A stretch of 64,000 bases of DNA from Ascochyta rabiei (lineage: Eukaryota > Ascomycota > Dothideomycetes > Pleosporales > Didymellaceae): NCBI RefSeq assembly GCF_004011695.2, contig NC_082408.1:1411501-1475500 (forward strand), in the 5' to 3' direction. The notes beneath the pieces were generated by a model that saw only the letters and a list, made by a program, of their open reading frames with translations, ran no database searches and was not told the origin of the DNA. Every line of letters starts with the position of its first letter. Positions within the stretch are counted from its first letter, which is position 1. Of the stretch, positions 13,691 through 23,460 are shown piece after piece. Both the position numbers and the translations under genes were made by a program.

Positions 13691-15666
13691 TATAATAACT
13701 CTTATAGGGTCCTATTAAGAGATACTACGTAGGGTATAAGGCCTAGCGCAGAAGAGCTTAGGGACCTTATAGTAACAGCATACTGCTACCTTACTTATAC
13801 ACTACCTAGTAACTAGTAGTAAGCCTTAAGACTTAAAAAAGATGTTGTTGTTTATAGATAGGGAATAATAGGTAGTAGTAGCTATGTCTAGGGCCTAGTT
13901 CTATATATTACAGCAGCAGCAGTTAACCTTATAGTTGTTATTACTACCCTCTATATCTACCTTAATAGTGCTGCTATGTATTAACTATAATATTTCCTTA
14001 AAGTTATAGTTAGGTGTGTGCAGCTCTATAGGGGAAGATAAGTAGTAATAGTAGGTAGGCGCGCGCAGCTCTATAAGAAAGGGGAAGTAGTAATAGTAAG
14101 GGGGTATAGGGGACCTTATAAGAAAGGGAGAGTAGCGCTAGTATAGAGGCGTAGGCAACTCTATAGAGAAGAGAGAGCAGTAATAGTAGAGTAGTAAGCA
14201 GAGCTAGCAGACAGACAAGCAGTGCTTATTAGGGGAGTTAGAGCAGTAGTAGTAGGATAAGTAGGATGCTAGGGCGTACTCTAGGTAGCAGCAGAGCGTA
14301 GTAAGTAGGCGCTTAACTTAGTTAATAGCGTCCTTTAGATCTAGTTAGCTACACACCTAATATAGACAGAAATTCTTATAGTAGTATAGGCCTAGACTAC
14401 CTCTATATAGTTTATACGCTTAGTCTAGAACTAAAAGGCTAACCCTGCAGCAGCTATAAACTGTTAGAGGTAGACGTCTAGTTAGTTGCTGCTATAACGC
14501 CTAGACAACAGCGTAGTAGGTAGAGTAACCTAGGTACTAGGCTTAGTAGGGGAATAGGCAGCATAAGCAGAGGTTTACCGCTTTACTAGCATAGGGTTAG
14601 CTAGGGCTAGGTTAAGCGTAGCCTTATACACCTGCTAGTGCTTATAGTAGGCACCTAATAAAAATATTATATTAGAAAGGACAACCTACAGTAGCAATAA
14701 GGGGGTAACTTACAGTAGAAAATAGGTTAACGCCTCTAGTTAGCTTTGTTACTACCTATACCCTAGGTGCTAGGTGTCTTAATATAGGCGTTACTAGCAT
14801 ATACTAACACCTTAGCTACTATTAGTTAGAAATAAGGGGCTAGAACAGAAACATATACGTTAATATACTGCTTAAAATTACGCTAGATATAGTAGAGCTT
14901 AGTGTTTATAGTAAAGAGGTTATTATTATAAACGTAAACGCGCTTATGCTTAGTATAGGTATAATAGGTCTTACTAGTATCTAGAATGTAGTTAGCTATA
15001 GAACAAATTAGTAAGTAAGTAGACCTATAATAGACGCAGGCACTTATAAGACTAACTAGTAAGAATAGTAAGAAGGTAGTAGAGGTAGTACAGGACAGTG
15101 CTAGTAGAGACAGGGACTAAGTCCTTATTATCTAAGTTACTCTTAACTTTATAGTTACCTATATAACAGTAGTAAGCTTTCTATATATATAGTTAGGCCC
15201 TATAACTAGATTAAAAACTAAGATAAGAAATACTACAGGTATGTTGTAGGCAGAGGGGAGGGACTGTAGCAGACTACAACCACCCCCTCTAGGAGGACTA
15301 CTAGCTTCTTAACTAGTGGCCTAATAGCTATAACTAGAGGTAATAATAGATATAGTAGGTAGGGTAAGGGTGTATACAGAAAGTTAGGTAGGTATATTAT
15401 AGGTAGGTTAGGTAGAAGCGTAGAGTAGTATAGTGTCTAACTTAGGTAGGTGCACTAGATAAAATAAAAACAACCTAGGTGCGTGTAGGGACCACCTTAG
15501 GTAAACTACAGACTAGACTAGCAGCTAACCTACTAAGAGGCAGGCCCTTACGCAACTATAACTAGCTCTAAGGTTTACCTGCTACTAGCGTCCCTCTAAT
15601 CTATATAAAACGTAGAAAAGACCCTATAAAATACATTTAGCTAGGAAGAGATAGGGAAAGGAGGTA
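13691..15666. other. Gypsy B pol-to-LTR spacer
   Basis: About 2 kb between the end of pol and the right LTR, ending in a purine-rich tract (about 15645-15666) that primes plus-strand synthesis. No pol domain is visible on the plus strand. On the minus strand, the frame beginning at the LTR edge (ATA then CCT CCT TTC; ATA may be a mutated ATG) stays fairly open for about 400 bases, and another minus frame is open over about 13790-14670. The plus strand is about equally open in places, so coding is unproven. Confidence 0.4.
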
Positions 15667-15821
15667 TGTTATAGGCTTAGACCTTGTCTAAGCCTTAAGT
15701 AAGATAGGGCAGTTACGTGCCCTACAGACATATTAGAAGGACACGCAACGTGTTACCTCCTTAAGAGAAACAATACTATATCGACCTTTATTACATCCTA
15801 CCCTAAGGCTAGTCTATAAAA
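15667..15821 (+). repeat. 3' LTR of Gypsy B
   Basis: 155 bases matching 417-571. It is followed by the AAGTT duplication at 15822-15826, after which the Gypsy A reading frame resumes. Confidence 0.9.
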
Positions 15822-15826
15822 AAGTT

Positions 15827-16478
15827 CCTTTTCTAATAACTAATATAATAGCCTAAAAGTTAGTGTCTTTCCTTCCTAGAGCTTAATCTTGTAATCCTAG
15901 GGTTTATGCTTAGGTAGGGCTTTTACGATAAGCTATTCTCTAAATATCTATACGTACTGTCTATATATATTAGGGATAGTAAGAGGTATACTTCTCTCCT
16001 TCTTAACTCTTACTTTATAATCTATAGGGCGTTTAGCATCTATAGAGTAAACTGCTCTATCTTAGCAGGTCTTATATATTAAAGAGATATTATTAATCTC
16101 TTTCTTATCTACTAGCTACTGTGTGTGCTGCGTAGGTATAGATATATTAGTACTATATTTACATCCTTCTAATAAAAGTCTTTCTTATACCTAGTCTATC
16201 TTTAGGTTATACTTTTATAACTAGAGAAGTTCTAATATAATGTTGTGTGTAGCCTTTATAAAGACATCTAGGTTTATCTCCTTATAGTGCCCCTATTACT
16301 GTAGGAGTACTACTATTACTTTAAATATAATTAGCAGTTTATCTAGCATTAATTCTCTATTAGCTACTTAAAGTAAGTAATAGTTCTTATTATAATATAA
16401 TCTAAGTCTAGCTTACTATATTACTATTCTAGATATGTAACTTGCTTATGCTCCTAAGTCTAAGAGTACTATTAAGGC
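15827..16478 (-). pseudogene. Gypsy A protease to RT amino end
   Basis: On the minus strand this piece reads a protease-like A-L-I-V-L-L-D-L-G-A segment near 16440-16480. Leftward it ends in the classic Gypsy lead-in P-L-Y-x-L-x-E-K-E-L that joins the RT at 411 once Gypsy B is removed. The right end is cut by the Fot1-like insertion at a TA dinucleotide. Confidence 0.7.
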
Positions 16479-16480
16479 TA

Positions 16481-16543
16481 ACGTACCCTACAGACAAAAG
16501 AATTAACAGGTAAGAGAATTACTTTTACTAAGCCCCTACTAAA
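16481..16543 (+). repeat. left terminal inverted repeat of the Fot1-like element
   Basis: Begins ACGTACCCTACAG. Its reverse complement occurs at 19828-19890 with two transition differences. It is preceded by TA. Confidence 0.9.
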
Positions 16544-16589
16544 ACCTACCCTATTATAGCCTAAAACACTATAAACTTGCGCTGTATAA

Positions 16590-18264
16590 GGTAAGACAAG
16601 CTGTAATATTACCTAGAGACTACTTTTACATTATTCTTACATGTTTATATATTATATCTAGTCTTACTATACTATCTACAGCGCCTTTAGGTTAGCTTAG
16701 CCCTATTAGCACGCACCTACTTCTTTGCCTTCTTACTATTACTACGCGCTCTAAACTCTTTTAGAGCTATTAATTACTAGCCCTCTTTAACTATTAGAGT
16801 ACCTTCTTTCTTAATCTACTTTCTTTTGTGTAACTCTTGTAATATAGCTACCTTATTAGCAGCTTAAAGCTTAGTAATCTCCTATTGCGCTAACACTAGC
16901 TTATGCGCAATTATAGCTGCCCCCTTTAAGACCTTCTTAAACGCTTTAACTATAGAGGTAGGCAAGCTATCTATATACCTCTAAATCCTTATCTTTATAA
17001 GCGTTAATTACAACCTAAATTTAAGGGTGTTGCTTAGGGTTTGCAACTGCTAGAGCTTGTTATTAATAGGTAGTAGTAGTAATAGCGTGCGTAGCTTTAT
17101 ATTAAGGCTGCTTATAACCTATTATAGGTTAAATAGGACTAGTCTAGTACCTTAGAATCTCCCCTAAATATTACTAGAAGTAATTACAGCGTTGTAGGCG
17201 CGTATAAAGAATAGTAGAAACTCTATCTTTATAATATAGTCAATCTAGTTATATATAAGTATTTTAGCTTAGCGCCTATACGCCTTCTTTAAAGTAGTAA
17301 AAAAAGCTATATTAAGAGGCTGTATAAGGTGTAATAACTAAGAAGGTAAATAGAGAGTAATAATCTTATTATCCTTAGAGTACTACTAGAATTTAAGAGA
17401 GTTGTAGCTCTTATAACTATTAATAATAAGTAAATAGTAGGTGCTAACAGTACACTCCTTTATATGCCTGTTAAAGTAGCTTATCTAGTCTAGACTAAGC
17501 CTGTTAGTAGTCTAGCTGTTATTAGAGACTCTAATAACCTAGTCTTAAGGCAGATCCTCTTCTTTATACTAGGCAGAGAGGTAGTAGTAGGCCTTAAAGA
17601 TAAGAAAGGCTAGAATAGCTTATCCTTTAGTATTAATGCCTACTATAGCTATAGCCTACTTACAGTTACCTAGCTAGACTACCTTTAGCTAACCTTGTTA
17701 TTCTAAAGCTATAATAACTGCTCCTAGGGAGATCTAGCCTATTATAAAGCCTGTCTTGTTAAAGTTATATATATCTTTATTCTAGATGCTATACTTAGCT
17801 TTAACGTTTACTACTAGGCTAAACTAGCCCTATAGAACCTGAGGATCCTTACAGAAGGCTCTCTTATAGTGATACTTATAATTTAACTAAACTTTAAGCT
17901 CTAGGTATTGCTTAACAAACATACTAGGCTAGTTTATACTAATAGGGCCTAGATTATACTTAGTGTGCAAAGAATTAGCTATAGTAGCTATATCTAAGAG
18001 CTAAGGGGAAAATCCTTATACATTTAGCTTAAGGACCTATTTAATAATTACTTTCTTCTTCTTATTATCTAGCTTCTATAAGTTAGCTATAGAATTAGCG
18101 CGTAAAGGTTGTTCTATACGTTACTTACTTAGTATAGCTTAAGAAACTCTGTAGATAGCTACAGCGCGTTACTAAGAAAGAGTTACGTCTTATTTAAGAG
18201 CCTAGAGCGCAAGCTGTATCTAAGCTTCTTTCAACGTGTCTAAATAGTGTTGTTAAGAAGGCAT
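16590..18264 (-). pseudogene. Fot1/pogo transposase relic
   Basis: Read on the minus strand from an ATG at 18264. An amino part resembles a CENP-B type helix-turn-helix (about 18000-18150). The DDE domain follows: F-N-K-T-G-F at about 17745-17765, where active copies have D-E-T-G-F; then an S-A-x-Y-K-E-E-D-L-P segment; then L-L-I-I-N-S-Y-K-S-Y-N-S at about 17395-17430, where active copies carry an I-D-G-H-x-S-H type motif; and H-L-I-Q-P-L-N near 17310. Catalytic aspartates have become asparagine, and many TAG/TAA stops interrupt the frame. The carboxy third is K/R/E-rich, as is common in this family. Confidence 0.82.
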
Positions 18265-18289
18265 TATTAGGTAAAGGGTAGTTTATACA

Positions 18290-18540
18290 GTGGTAAAAGG
18301 GTAGGGGTTAGGTAGGGGTAGGGTACATTACGTAATGTACCCCTACTGTACCCTACCCCTACCTACGCTAATTCTATGCTAAGAGGGTAGGGGTAGAGTA
18401 GGGTCTACATAGGGTATAGGTAGGGGTAGGGTAGGGTCTACATAGGGTAGAGGTAGGGGTAGGGTAGGGTCTATATAGGGTACTGGTAGAGGTTAGGTAG
18501 AGGTTAGGTAGGGGTTAGGTAGGGGTTAGGTAGGGTAGGT
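18290..18540. repeat. G-rich minisatellite block (33-base and 11-base units)
   Basis: This block sits inside the Fot1-like element. A perfect 22-base palindrome at 18321-18342 is followed by three 33-base units built on GTAGGGGTAGGGTAGGGTC (about 18388-18486), then four 11-base units GTAGRGGTTAG (about 18484-18530). The G-rich strand resembles telomeric repeats but has no regular TTAGGG array. A C-rich counterpart lies at 19585-19823. Confidence 0.85.
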
Positions 18541-18548
18541 GTTAGCGT

Positions 18549-19540
18549 GTAACTCTTTAACTAAAGTAGGTATTATAAAACTTTGTACTATAGAAATATA
18601 GAGTAAAATAAGCACATTTAAACAGTCTATATTCTGTATAATTCTAATTAAAACTAGTAGAGATATAGTAGTTATTGTGTATATCTTAGGTTGTTATAAT
18701 ATAGGCCTACGTAACAACTACTATAGCTCTACTAGTTTTAATTAGAATCTTACAGTATATAGACTGTTTAAAAGTGCTTTTTTTACTCTATATTTCTGTA
18801 GTACAAAGTTTTATAATAACTGCTTTAATTAAAGAGTTACACACTAACACCTACAGGCCCTACTTAGGCCTACTTCTTTCCTACCTCTACCCCTACCTGT
18901 AACTCTTTAACTAAAGCAGGTATTATAAAACTTTGTACTACAAAAGTGTAGAGTAAAATAAGTGCTTTTAAACAGTCTATATACTGTAAGATTCTAATTA
19001 AAACTAGTAGAGCTATAGTAGTTGTTACGTAGGCCTATATTATAACAACCTAAGATATACACAATAACTACTATACCTCTACTAGTTTTAATTAGAATTA
19101 TACAGAATATAGACTATTAGAAAGTACTTATTTTGCTCTATATTTCTGTAGTACAAAGTTTTATAATACCTGCTTTAATTAAAGAGTTACACACTAACAC
19201 CTACCGGCCCTACTTAGGCCTACTTCTTTCCTACCTCTACCCCTACCTGTAACTCTTTAACTAAAGTAGGTATTATAAAACTTTGTACTACAAAAGTATA
19301 GAGTAAAATAGGTGCTTTTAAACAGTCTATATACTGTAAGATTCTAATTAAAATTAGTAGAGCTAGAGTAGTTATTACGTAGGCCTACATTGTAACAACC
19401 TAGGATTTACACAATAACTGCTCTAGCTCTACTGGTTTTAATCAGAATCTTATAGTATATAGACTGTTGAAAAGCGCTTATTATACTCTATATTCCTGTA
19501 GTACAAAGTTTTATAATACCTGCTTTAGTTAAAGAGTTAC
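18549..19540. repeat. three tandem copies of a 292-base foldback unit
   Basis: Units at 18549-18840, 18899-19190 and 19249-19540 are each exactly 292 bases and repeat with a 350-base period. Each is a long imperfect palindrome starting GTAACTCTTTAACTAAAG and ending in its reverse complement. The 58-base spacers are C-rich (CCTACCTCTACCCCTACC). The symmetry extends into the flanks (AGGTGTTAGYGT and its complement). This looks like a MITE-like foldback element amplified in tandem. No coding frame is visible. Confidence 0.9.
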
Positions 19541-19584
19541 ACGCTAACACCTATCGGCCCTACTTAGGCCTACCTCTTCCCTAC

Positions 19585-19823
19585 AGACCCTGCCCTAAAC
19601 CCTACTCTACCCTACCTCTACCCCTACTCTGTGCAGACTGTACCCTACCCCTACCCTACGCTAGAGGTACCTCTACTCTACCTCTACCTAACGTCTATGT
19701 AGACCCTACCCTACCCCTACCCTATATAGACCCTACCCCTACCCTACCTCTACCCCTAGTCCGTGCGGACCGTACCTAACCCCTACCTAACCTAAGGGTA
19801 CCCCCTACCCTTTTGCCAGCGTA
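19585..19823. repeat. C-rich minisatellite block, inverted relative to 18290-18540
   Basis: Irregular CCCTACCCCTAC and CCTACCTCTAC repeats ending in CCCTACCCTTTTGCCAGC. The reverse complement of this end (TGGCAAAAGGGTAGGG) closely matches TGGTAAAAGGGTAGGGG at the left block, so 18287-19823 may be one symmetric nested insertion. Confidence 0.8.
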
Positions 19824-19827
19824 GTAG

Positions 19828-19890
19828 TTTAGTAGGGGCTTAGTAAAAGTAATTCTCTTACCTGTTGATTCTTTTGTCTATAGGGTACGT
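19828..19890 (-). repeat. right terminal inverted repeat of the Fot1-like element
   Basis: Reverse complement of 16481-16543 with two mismatches, followed by TA at 19891. Confidence 0.9.
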
Positions 19891-19892
19891 TA

Positions 19893-22000
19893 CCCTATTT
19901 AGTTTAATAGGTCGCTAAATAAGGTAATTGTTCCTAATGCTATTAATAGATTAATCCCTAGGGCTTATAGGCGCTGGCCTAAAAAAGTCCCCTCTTTACT
20001 AAACCCTTTAAACTCCTTAGTACTGTAATGCTTCTTACAATCTGTATTAAGGTAATTCTACTAGCGCGTGTTATAGCAACTTCTATTAACTACTAGCTAT
20101 ATTTGTATTATAGCCTATAGGTTATCTATTCTAGAAAAGTATACTTTCTAGTGTTTATTAATAAGATAAAGTTTATATAGGTTATTGTAATACTAGTACT
20201 ATTAACAATAACAGAGGCTTTATTATGCTAGGAACTATTCTATACTAAGCTTCTTATTATAGTAGATTATACATTTGTCCTTAGTATATACTATCTACGT
20301 AACGTTTCTATATTTTAGGTTTTAGTAGTCTAGGATATACTATAGTTATAGGCTAATTGTTAGTAGTACTTCTTTCTACTTTAACATACGTTCTAGGCTA
20401 AGCTATATTTCTTACTTACACTAAAGCTAGTCTCTAGCTTCTTCTAGGTTATTAGTAAAATGTTTACTATTATTAATTTCTTTTCTAAACTAGTAAATAA
20501 GCTGTTAGAGTTCTAGTGTTATTTCTGTAATTTTAGGTACTCCTATAGGACTAATAAGTTCCTAATATATTTAGTAATAGGCTTCTTTATTATTATGCTT
20601 CTAGTGTTATTAAGCTATACATTCTTGTTTGCGTGTTAGTAAGGTACTAATTTAGTTAAATTTTTGCCCTAAGGTGTCTAGTAGCTTGTCTATCTTTTGC
20701 TAGTTGTTGTTAGAGTAGTACTCTGTTTCTTTACCTGTCTAGGCGTTCTAGTAGGGTGTTACTACACAAATTAGAGGTACAATACAGTTATTATTGTCCT
20801 CTAGACTAGACTCTAGGTCTTCTAGCAGTTGTTCTATATTATTAGTAAGAATTTTCTATTTACTAGTATCTATATTATTATAATTATAGGTAAGTATATT
20901 TAACTAGCAGTAAACCTTATTTATCTAGTAGTCTCTAGCAAAGTAGCCTAGTTTACTACAGTTATAGTAGTCCCTACTACCTCTATGTTAGTTACCCCCC
21001 TTAGGCTTCTTATTCTATTGCTTTAGTAGTCCTGTGTTAAGGTTTAAGAGGTCTATTACTTTAGGTCTGTAGTATCTACTCTGTATGTTGCTGTAGATAT
21101 AATAACTAGTGTTTAGCTAATTACAACCTCCTTACTATCCTTAATTTAAGTTGTTGTGCTACTAGTTCCTTAGTAGTAGCCTATTAGTAGTAATAACAGT
21201 AGTGCGTGCTCTAGAGTTATTTTAAAGTTCTTACTAAAGTTTGTAGAGTTAGATATTAATATTAATAGCAGTATTAATAAGCTTATTAAGGGTTTCTGTA
21301 CTTACGCTAGTACGTACAGGTTCTTCCTTAACCTTAGGCTTTAATCCTTATTAAAACATAGTAATTAGAGCAGTATTATCCTAGTTAGTGTTAGCAGCAA
21401 GCTGCTAAAACTCTGTAGCGTAGTTAGCAGCTAACTTATCCTATCTAATCTTCTAAACGTTATGTTAAGCAATATATAGTTTATTAGAGACTCTAAAAAT
21501 TAGCTTAATCTTTTTTTAAATAGGTTAAAGTCTTTTATCTATTTGTCTACGTTATCTAGAGCCTTACTAGCTTAGTACTGCTGTATAAAGAGCTTAATCT
21601 AGGTAAACACTTTGCTACGCATATAGCTAGCTGCAAGGACTACTTATTTAGCCTTAGGAACCTTCTTACCTTAGAAGGTAAAGAAGAGGTCCTACTATAT
21701 AAGCTAGTTATTAAGCTTACTATAATCTCTATAGTAAAGGTTAGGCTTATTAATATTTATAGTGCTAGTAGTAACAGTTACATCTATATTAATATTACTA
21801 GATATTAAGTTACTAAGGGTAGCACAGGATCTAATAGTACTTATCTTAGGGGTGTTTAAAATATTAAAGTTATACTTTAGTTAAAGACTGTAAGCACTAA
21901 TTCTATTAGTTCTTAGGGATAAGTACTAGTGGATTATTTAGGTTATTAACTAAGCAAAGCTTATAAAGATAGGGTGCACTAAATAGTATAGAGTAGACTA
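19893..22000 (-). pseudogene. Gypsy A gag relic
   Basis: On the minus strand a zinc-knuckle-like motif is readable at about 20930-20985 (Y-N-C-S-K-L-G-Y-F-A-R-D-Y, where active copies have C-x2-C-x4-H-x4-C). It is preceded to the right by long K/Q/E-rich relic sequence typical of gag. Numerous TAG/TAA stops are present. The amino end and the 5' untranslated part lie somewhere near 21900-22000, but I cannot place the start codon. Confidence 0.65.
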
Positions 22001-22144
22001 TCTAGTTTAAGCATAAGTTAAGATTCTAAAGATAAACTTAATTAATAAGGTTAAACATAAACTATAAGGGTTATGTTCCTACTAGCTATATACTAAGGAA
22101 ATATAATACTTATTAGTAAGTAACTAGAGTTAGTCTAATAGAAT

Positions 22145-22235
22145 GTATAAGGGTACTTATAGACAAGTCCATTATACTATACTTATTAATAAGTAGTTAT
22201 ATATATTATACTTATTAATAAGTAGTTACATAACA
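22145..22235 (-). repeat. probable edge of the Gypsy A 5' LTR with a short direct repeat
   Basis: The segment TATACTTATTAATAAGTAGTTA occurs twice within about 60 bases (22177-22230) and contains the palindrome ACTTATTAATAAGT. Read on the minus strand, the right end starts TGTTATGTAAC, a plausible LTR start. The partner LTR is outside the window, so this boundary is tentative. Confidence 0.4.
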
Positions 22236-22274
22236 ACCCTTTCTATCCTGTCCTTCTCTACTGTTTGTTCCTTT

Positions 22275-22730
22275 AGGGCGGAGTTAGGGGTCTTAGTTAG
22301 CTAGTACTTATGTTTATGCCGTGCCCTAGCACAGGATTATAACAGTAAGTTACAGGAAATTCTAAACCTAAAGGCTTTAGTTGCTAGGAGGTCTCTAGAA
22401 TCCTAACTGTTGTATTAAACAATAATTAGGACCTAGTCTTAGTTTGTAACTGTAAGGGATCTAAATCTAGAGGTACTTAAAATAACTAAACAATTTTTAC
22501 AATATTATTTAGAGGCTGTTACTAGCTAGGATGAGTTTCTAAGTATAATCTAACAACGCAGAATAATAGAAGTCTCTAAAAAGATTAAGTATCTACTATA
22601 AGGTGTATAGAAGCACTAGAATAGATTATATAGAGAATTGTTCTATTCCTATAGGTCTTATACAAAAGAGTACTTAAAAACTAGCTCTCTATACCTGTTA
22701 GCCTTGTGCCTTTTATATCTTATAAGAGTT
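22275..22730 (+). pseudogene. unidentified relic reading frame
   Basis: One plus-strand frame of about 150 codons reads smoothly, with only TAG/TAA stops that could come from CAG, CAA or TGG. It looks helical and charged (for example S-K-K-I-K-Y-L-L-x-G-V and E-Y-L-K-T-S-S-L-Y-L-L-A-L). I do not recognise the family. It lies outside Gypsy A and may belong to another dead transposon or to a silenced gene. Confidence 0.3.
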
Positions 22731-23460
22731 AGGAAGAATTAGAGTGCTAGCCTAGGGTGTAGGGTAGACAAGGATGTAACGGCACTAAGTTAGTAATAAG
22801 TTAGAGAGGAATTGGATAAGGCTTTAGGTGACTAGTGCGTTACAGCTAACGCGTGACTAGCTAATTATTAAAGACTTTAGTGTCCTACAGTGCCTTAGTT
22901 ACTGCTAGAGAAGCGGTTAATAGTAGGTTAATAGGCGGAGAAGCTAGTAGCAATAACAATAATAGAGACTTAATTAGTAATAATAGCTGCTGTAATAGCT
23001 GTAATAGGCGCTAGGTAGATAGTAGCATAAGCTGCCTTTAGTTCTCTAATAGCTGCTAGGTAGGCTTATAGCAACGTTTAGCTAGCAATTTAGCTACCTT
23101 AGCTACCTTAACACTATATTTAGAAGGTATAGTAATAGAATAAATATACAAAGTAAGCCTATAGATAAGATAGAGTAGTAGTTAATATATTAAAGGTAGT
23201 ACGTACACGTAAATTAATAGCTAGAGGTAACTAACTATTACAGGCAAAAAGCTAATTAGCAGCTTAACACTAGAAAAGTATGCAATAACTAATTAACAGC
23301 TGCCTCTACAACCTTACTTTTTCTTTGCCTTAGCTAAGCAAGTAAGTAATTAAGTTAACTACAGCAATTATATAGTCTATTACAGCTTAAATTGCGTATA
23401 AAAACAGGCGTACGGGATTGATTTGTTTAACTTAGCTATTTCTAATTAAGTCAATCAAGT
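22731..23460. other. AT-rich unassigned sequence at the right edge of the first block
   Basis: Hypermutated-looking sequence with many CTAG/TTAG words and purine-rich stretches (for example AGTAATAATAGC-like runs at 22920-23070). No protein motif, LTR pairing or inverted repeat is visible. Composition returns to normal between about 23405 and 23470. Confidence 0.5.

Larger units (their letters stand above)
417..15821 (+). mobile_element. Gypsy element B, complete but dead, contains Gypsy C
   Basis: This complete LTR retrotransposon has 155-base LTRs at 417-571 and 15667-15821, flanked by the 5-base duplication AAGTT (412-416 and 15822-15826). A purine-rich tract lies directly left of the right LTR, which fixes the plus orientation. 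The order protease/RT, RNase H, integrase is that of Ty3/Gypsy. Without the 8.2 kb Gypsy C insertion and its extra GAAGT copy the element is about 7.2 kb. It inserted into the RT of Gypsy A. No frame is intact anywhere, because TAG and TAA codons are scattered throughout. Confidence 0.9.
16481..19890 (-). mobile_element. Fot1/pogo-type DNA transposon, dead, about 3.4 kb
   Basis: The element is bounded by inverted repeats of about 63 bases with two mismatches (16481-16543 and 19828-19890, outer ends ACGTACCCTA) and flanked by TA at 16479-16480 and 19891-19892, the target duplication of the Tc1/mariner superfamily. A minus-strand relic transposase fills 16590-18264. The other 1.5 kb, between the transposase start and the right inverted repeat, holds minisatellites and three foldback units, which makes it larger than the roughly 2 kb usual for Fot1. 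It split the protease region of Gypsy A. Confidence 0.88.
1..22235 (-). mobile_element. Gypsy element A, partial, interrupted by two insertions
   Basis: This is a hypermutated Ty3/Gypsy LTR retrotransposon on the minus strand. Its pieces are 1-416 (reverse transcriptase), 15822-16480 (start of RT and the protease) and 19891-22235 (gag and a probable 5' LTR). Removing Gypsy B (one copy of its AAGTT duplication stays) and the Fot1-like element (one copy of its TA stays) makes the three pieces contiguous and in frame. The 3' half and the second LTR lie left of the window, so the LTR boundary cannot be confirmed by pairing. The right end is set by a TGTTATGTAAC-like LTR start read on the minus strand at 22235. 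It is the oldest layer of the stack, since everything else here inserted into it. Confidence 0.75.

Noticed and set aside
18388..18540. Telomere-like TAGGGG repeats
   Set aside because: Units are irregular (33 and 11 bases), lie inside a DNA transposon and are mirrored by a C-rich block, so they are not an interstitial TTAGGG telomere array.
22731..23460. Possible additional LTR at the right edge of the first block
   Set aside because: No second copy inside the window and no TG...CA boundary with a target duplication.
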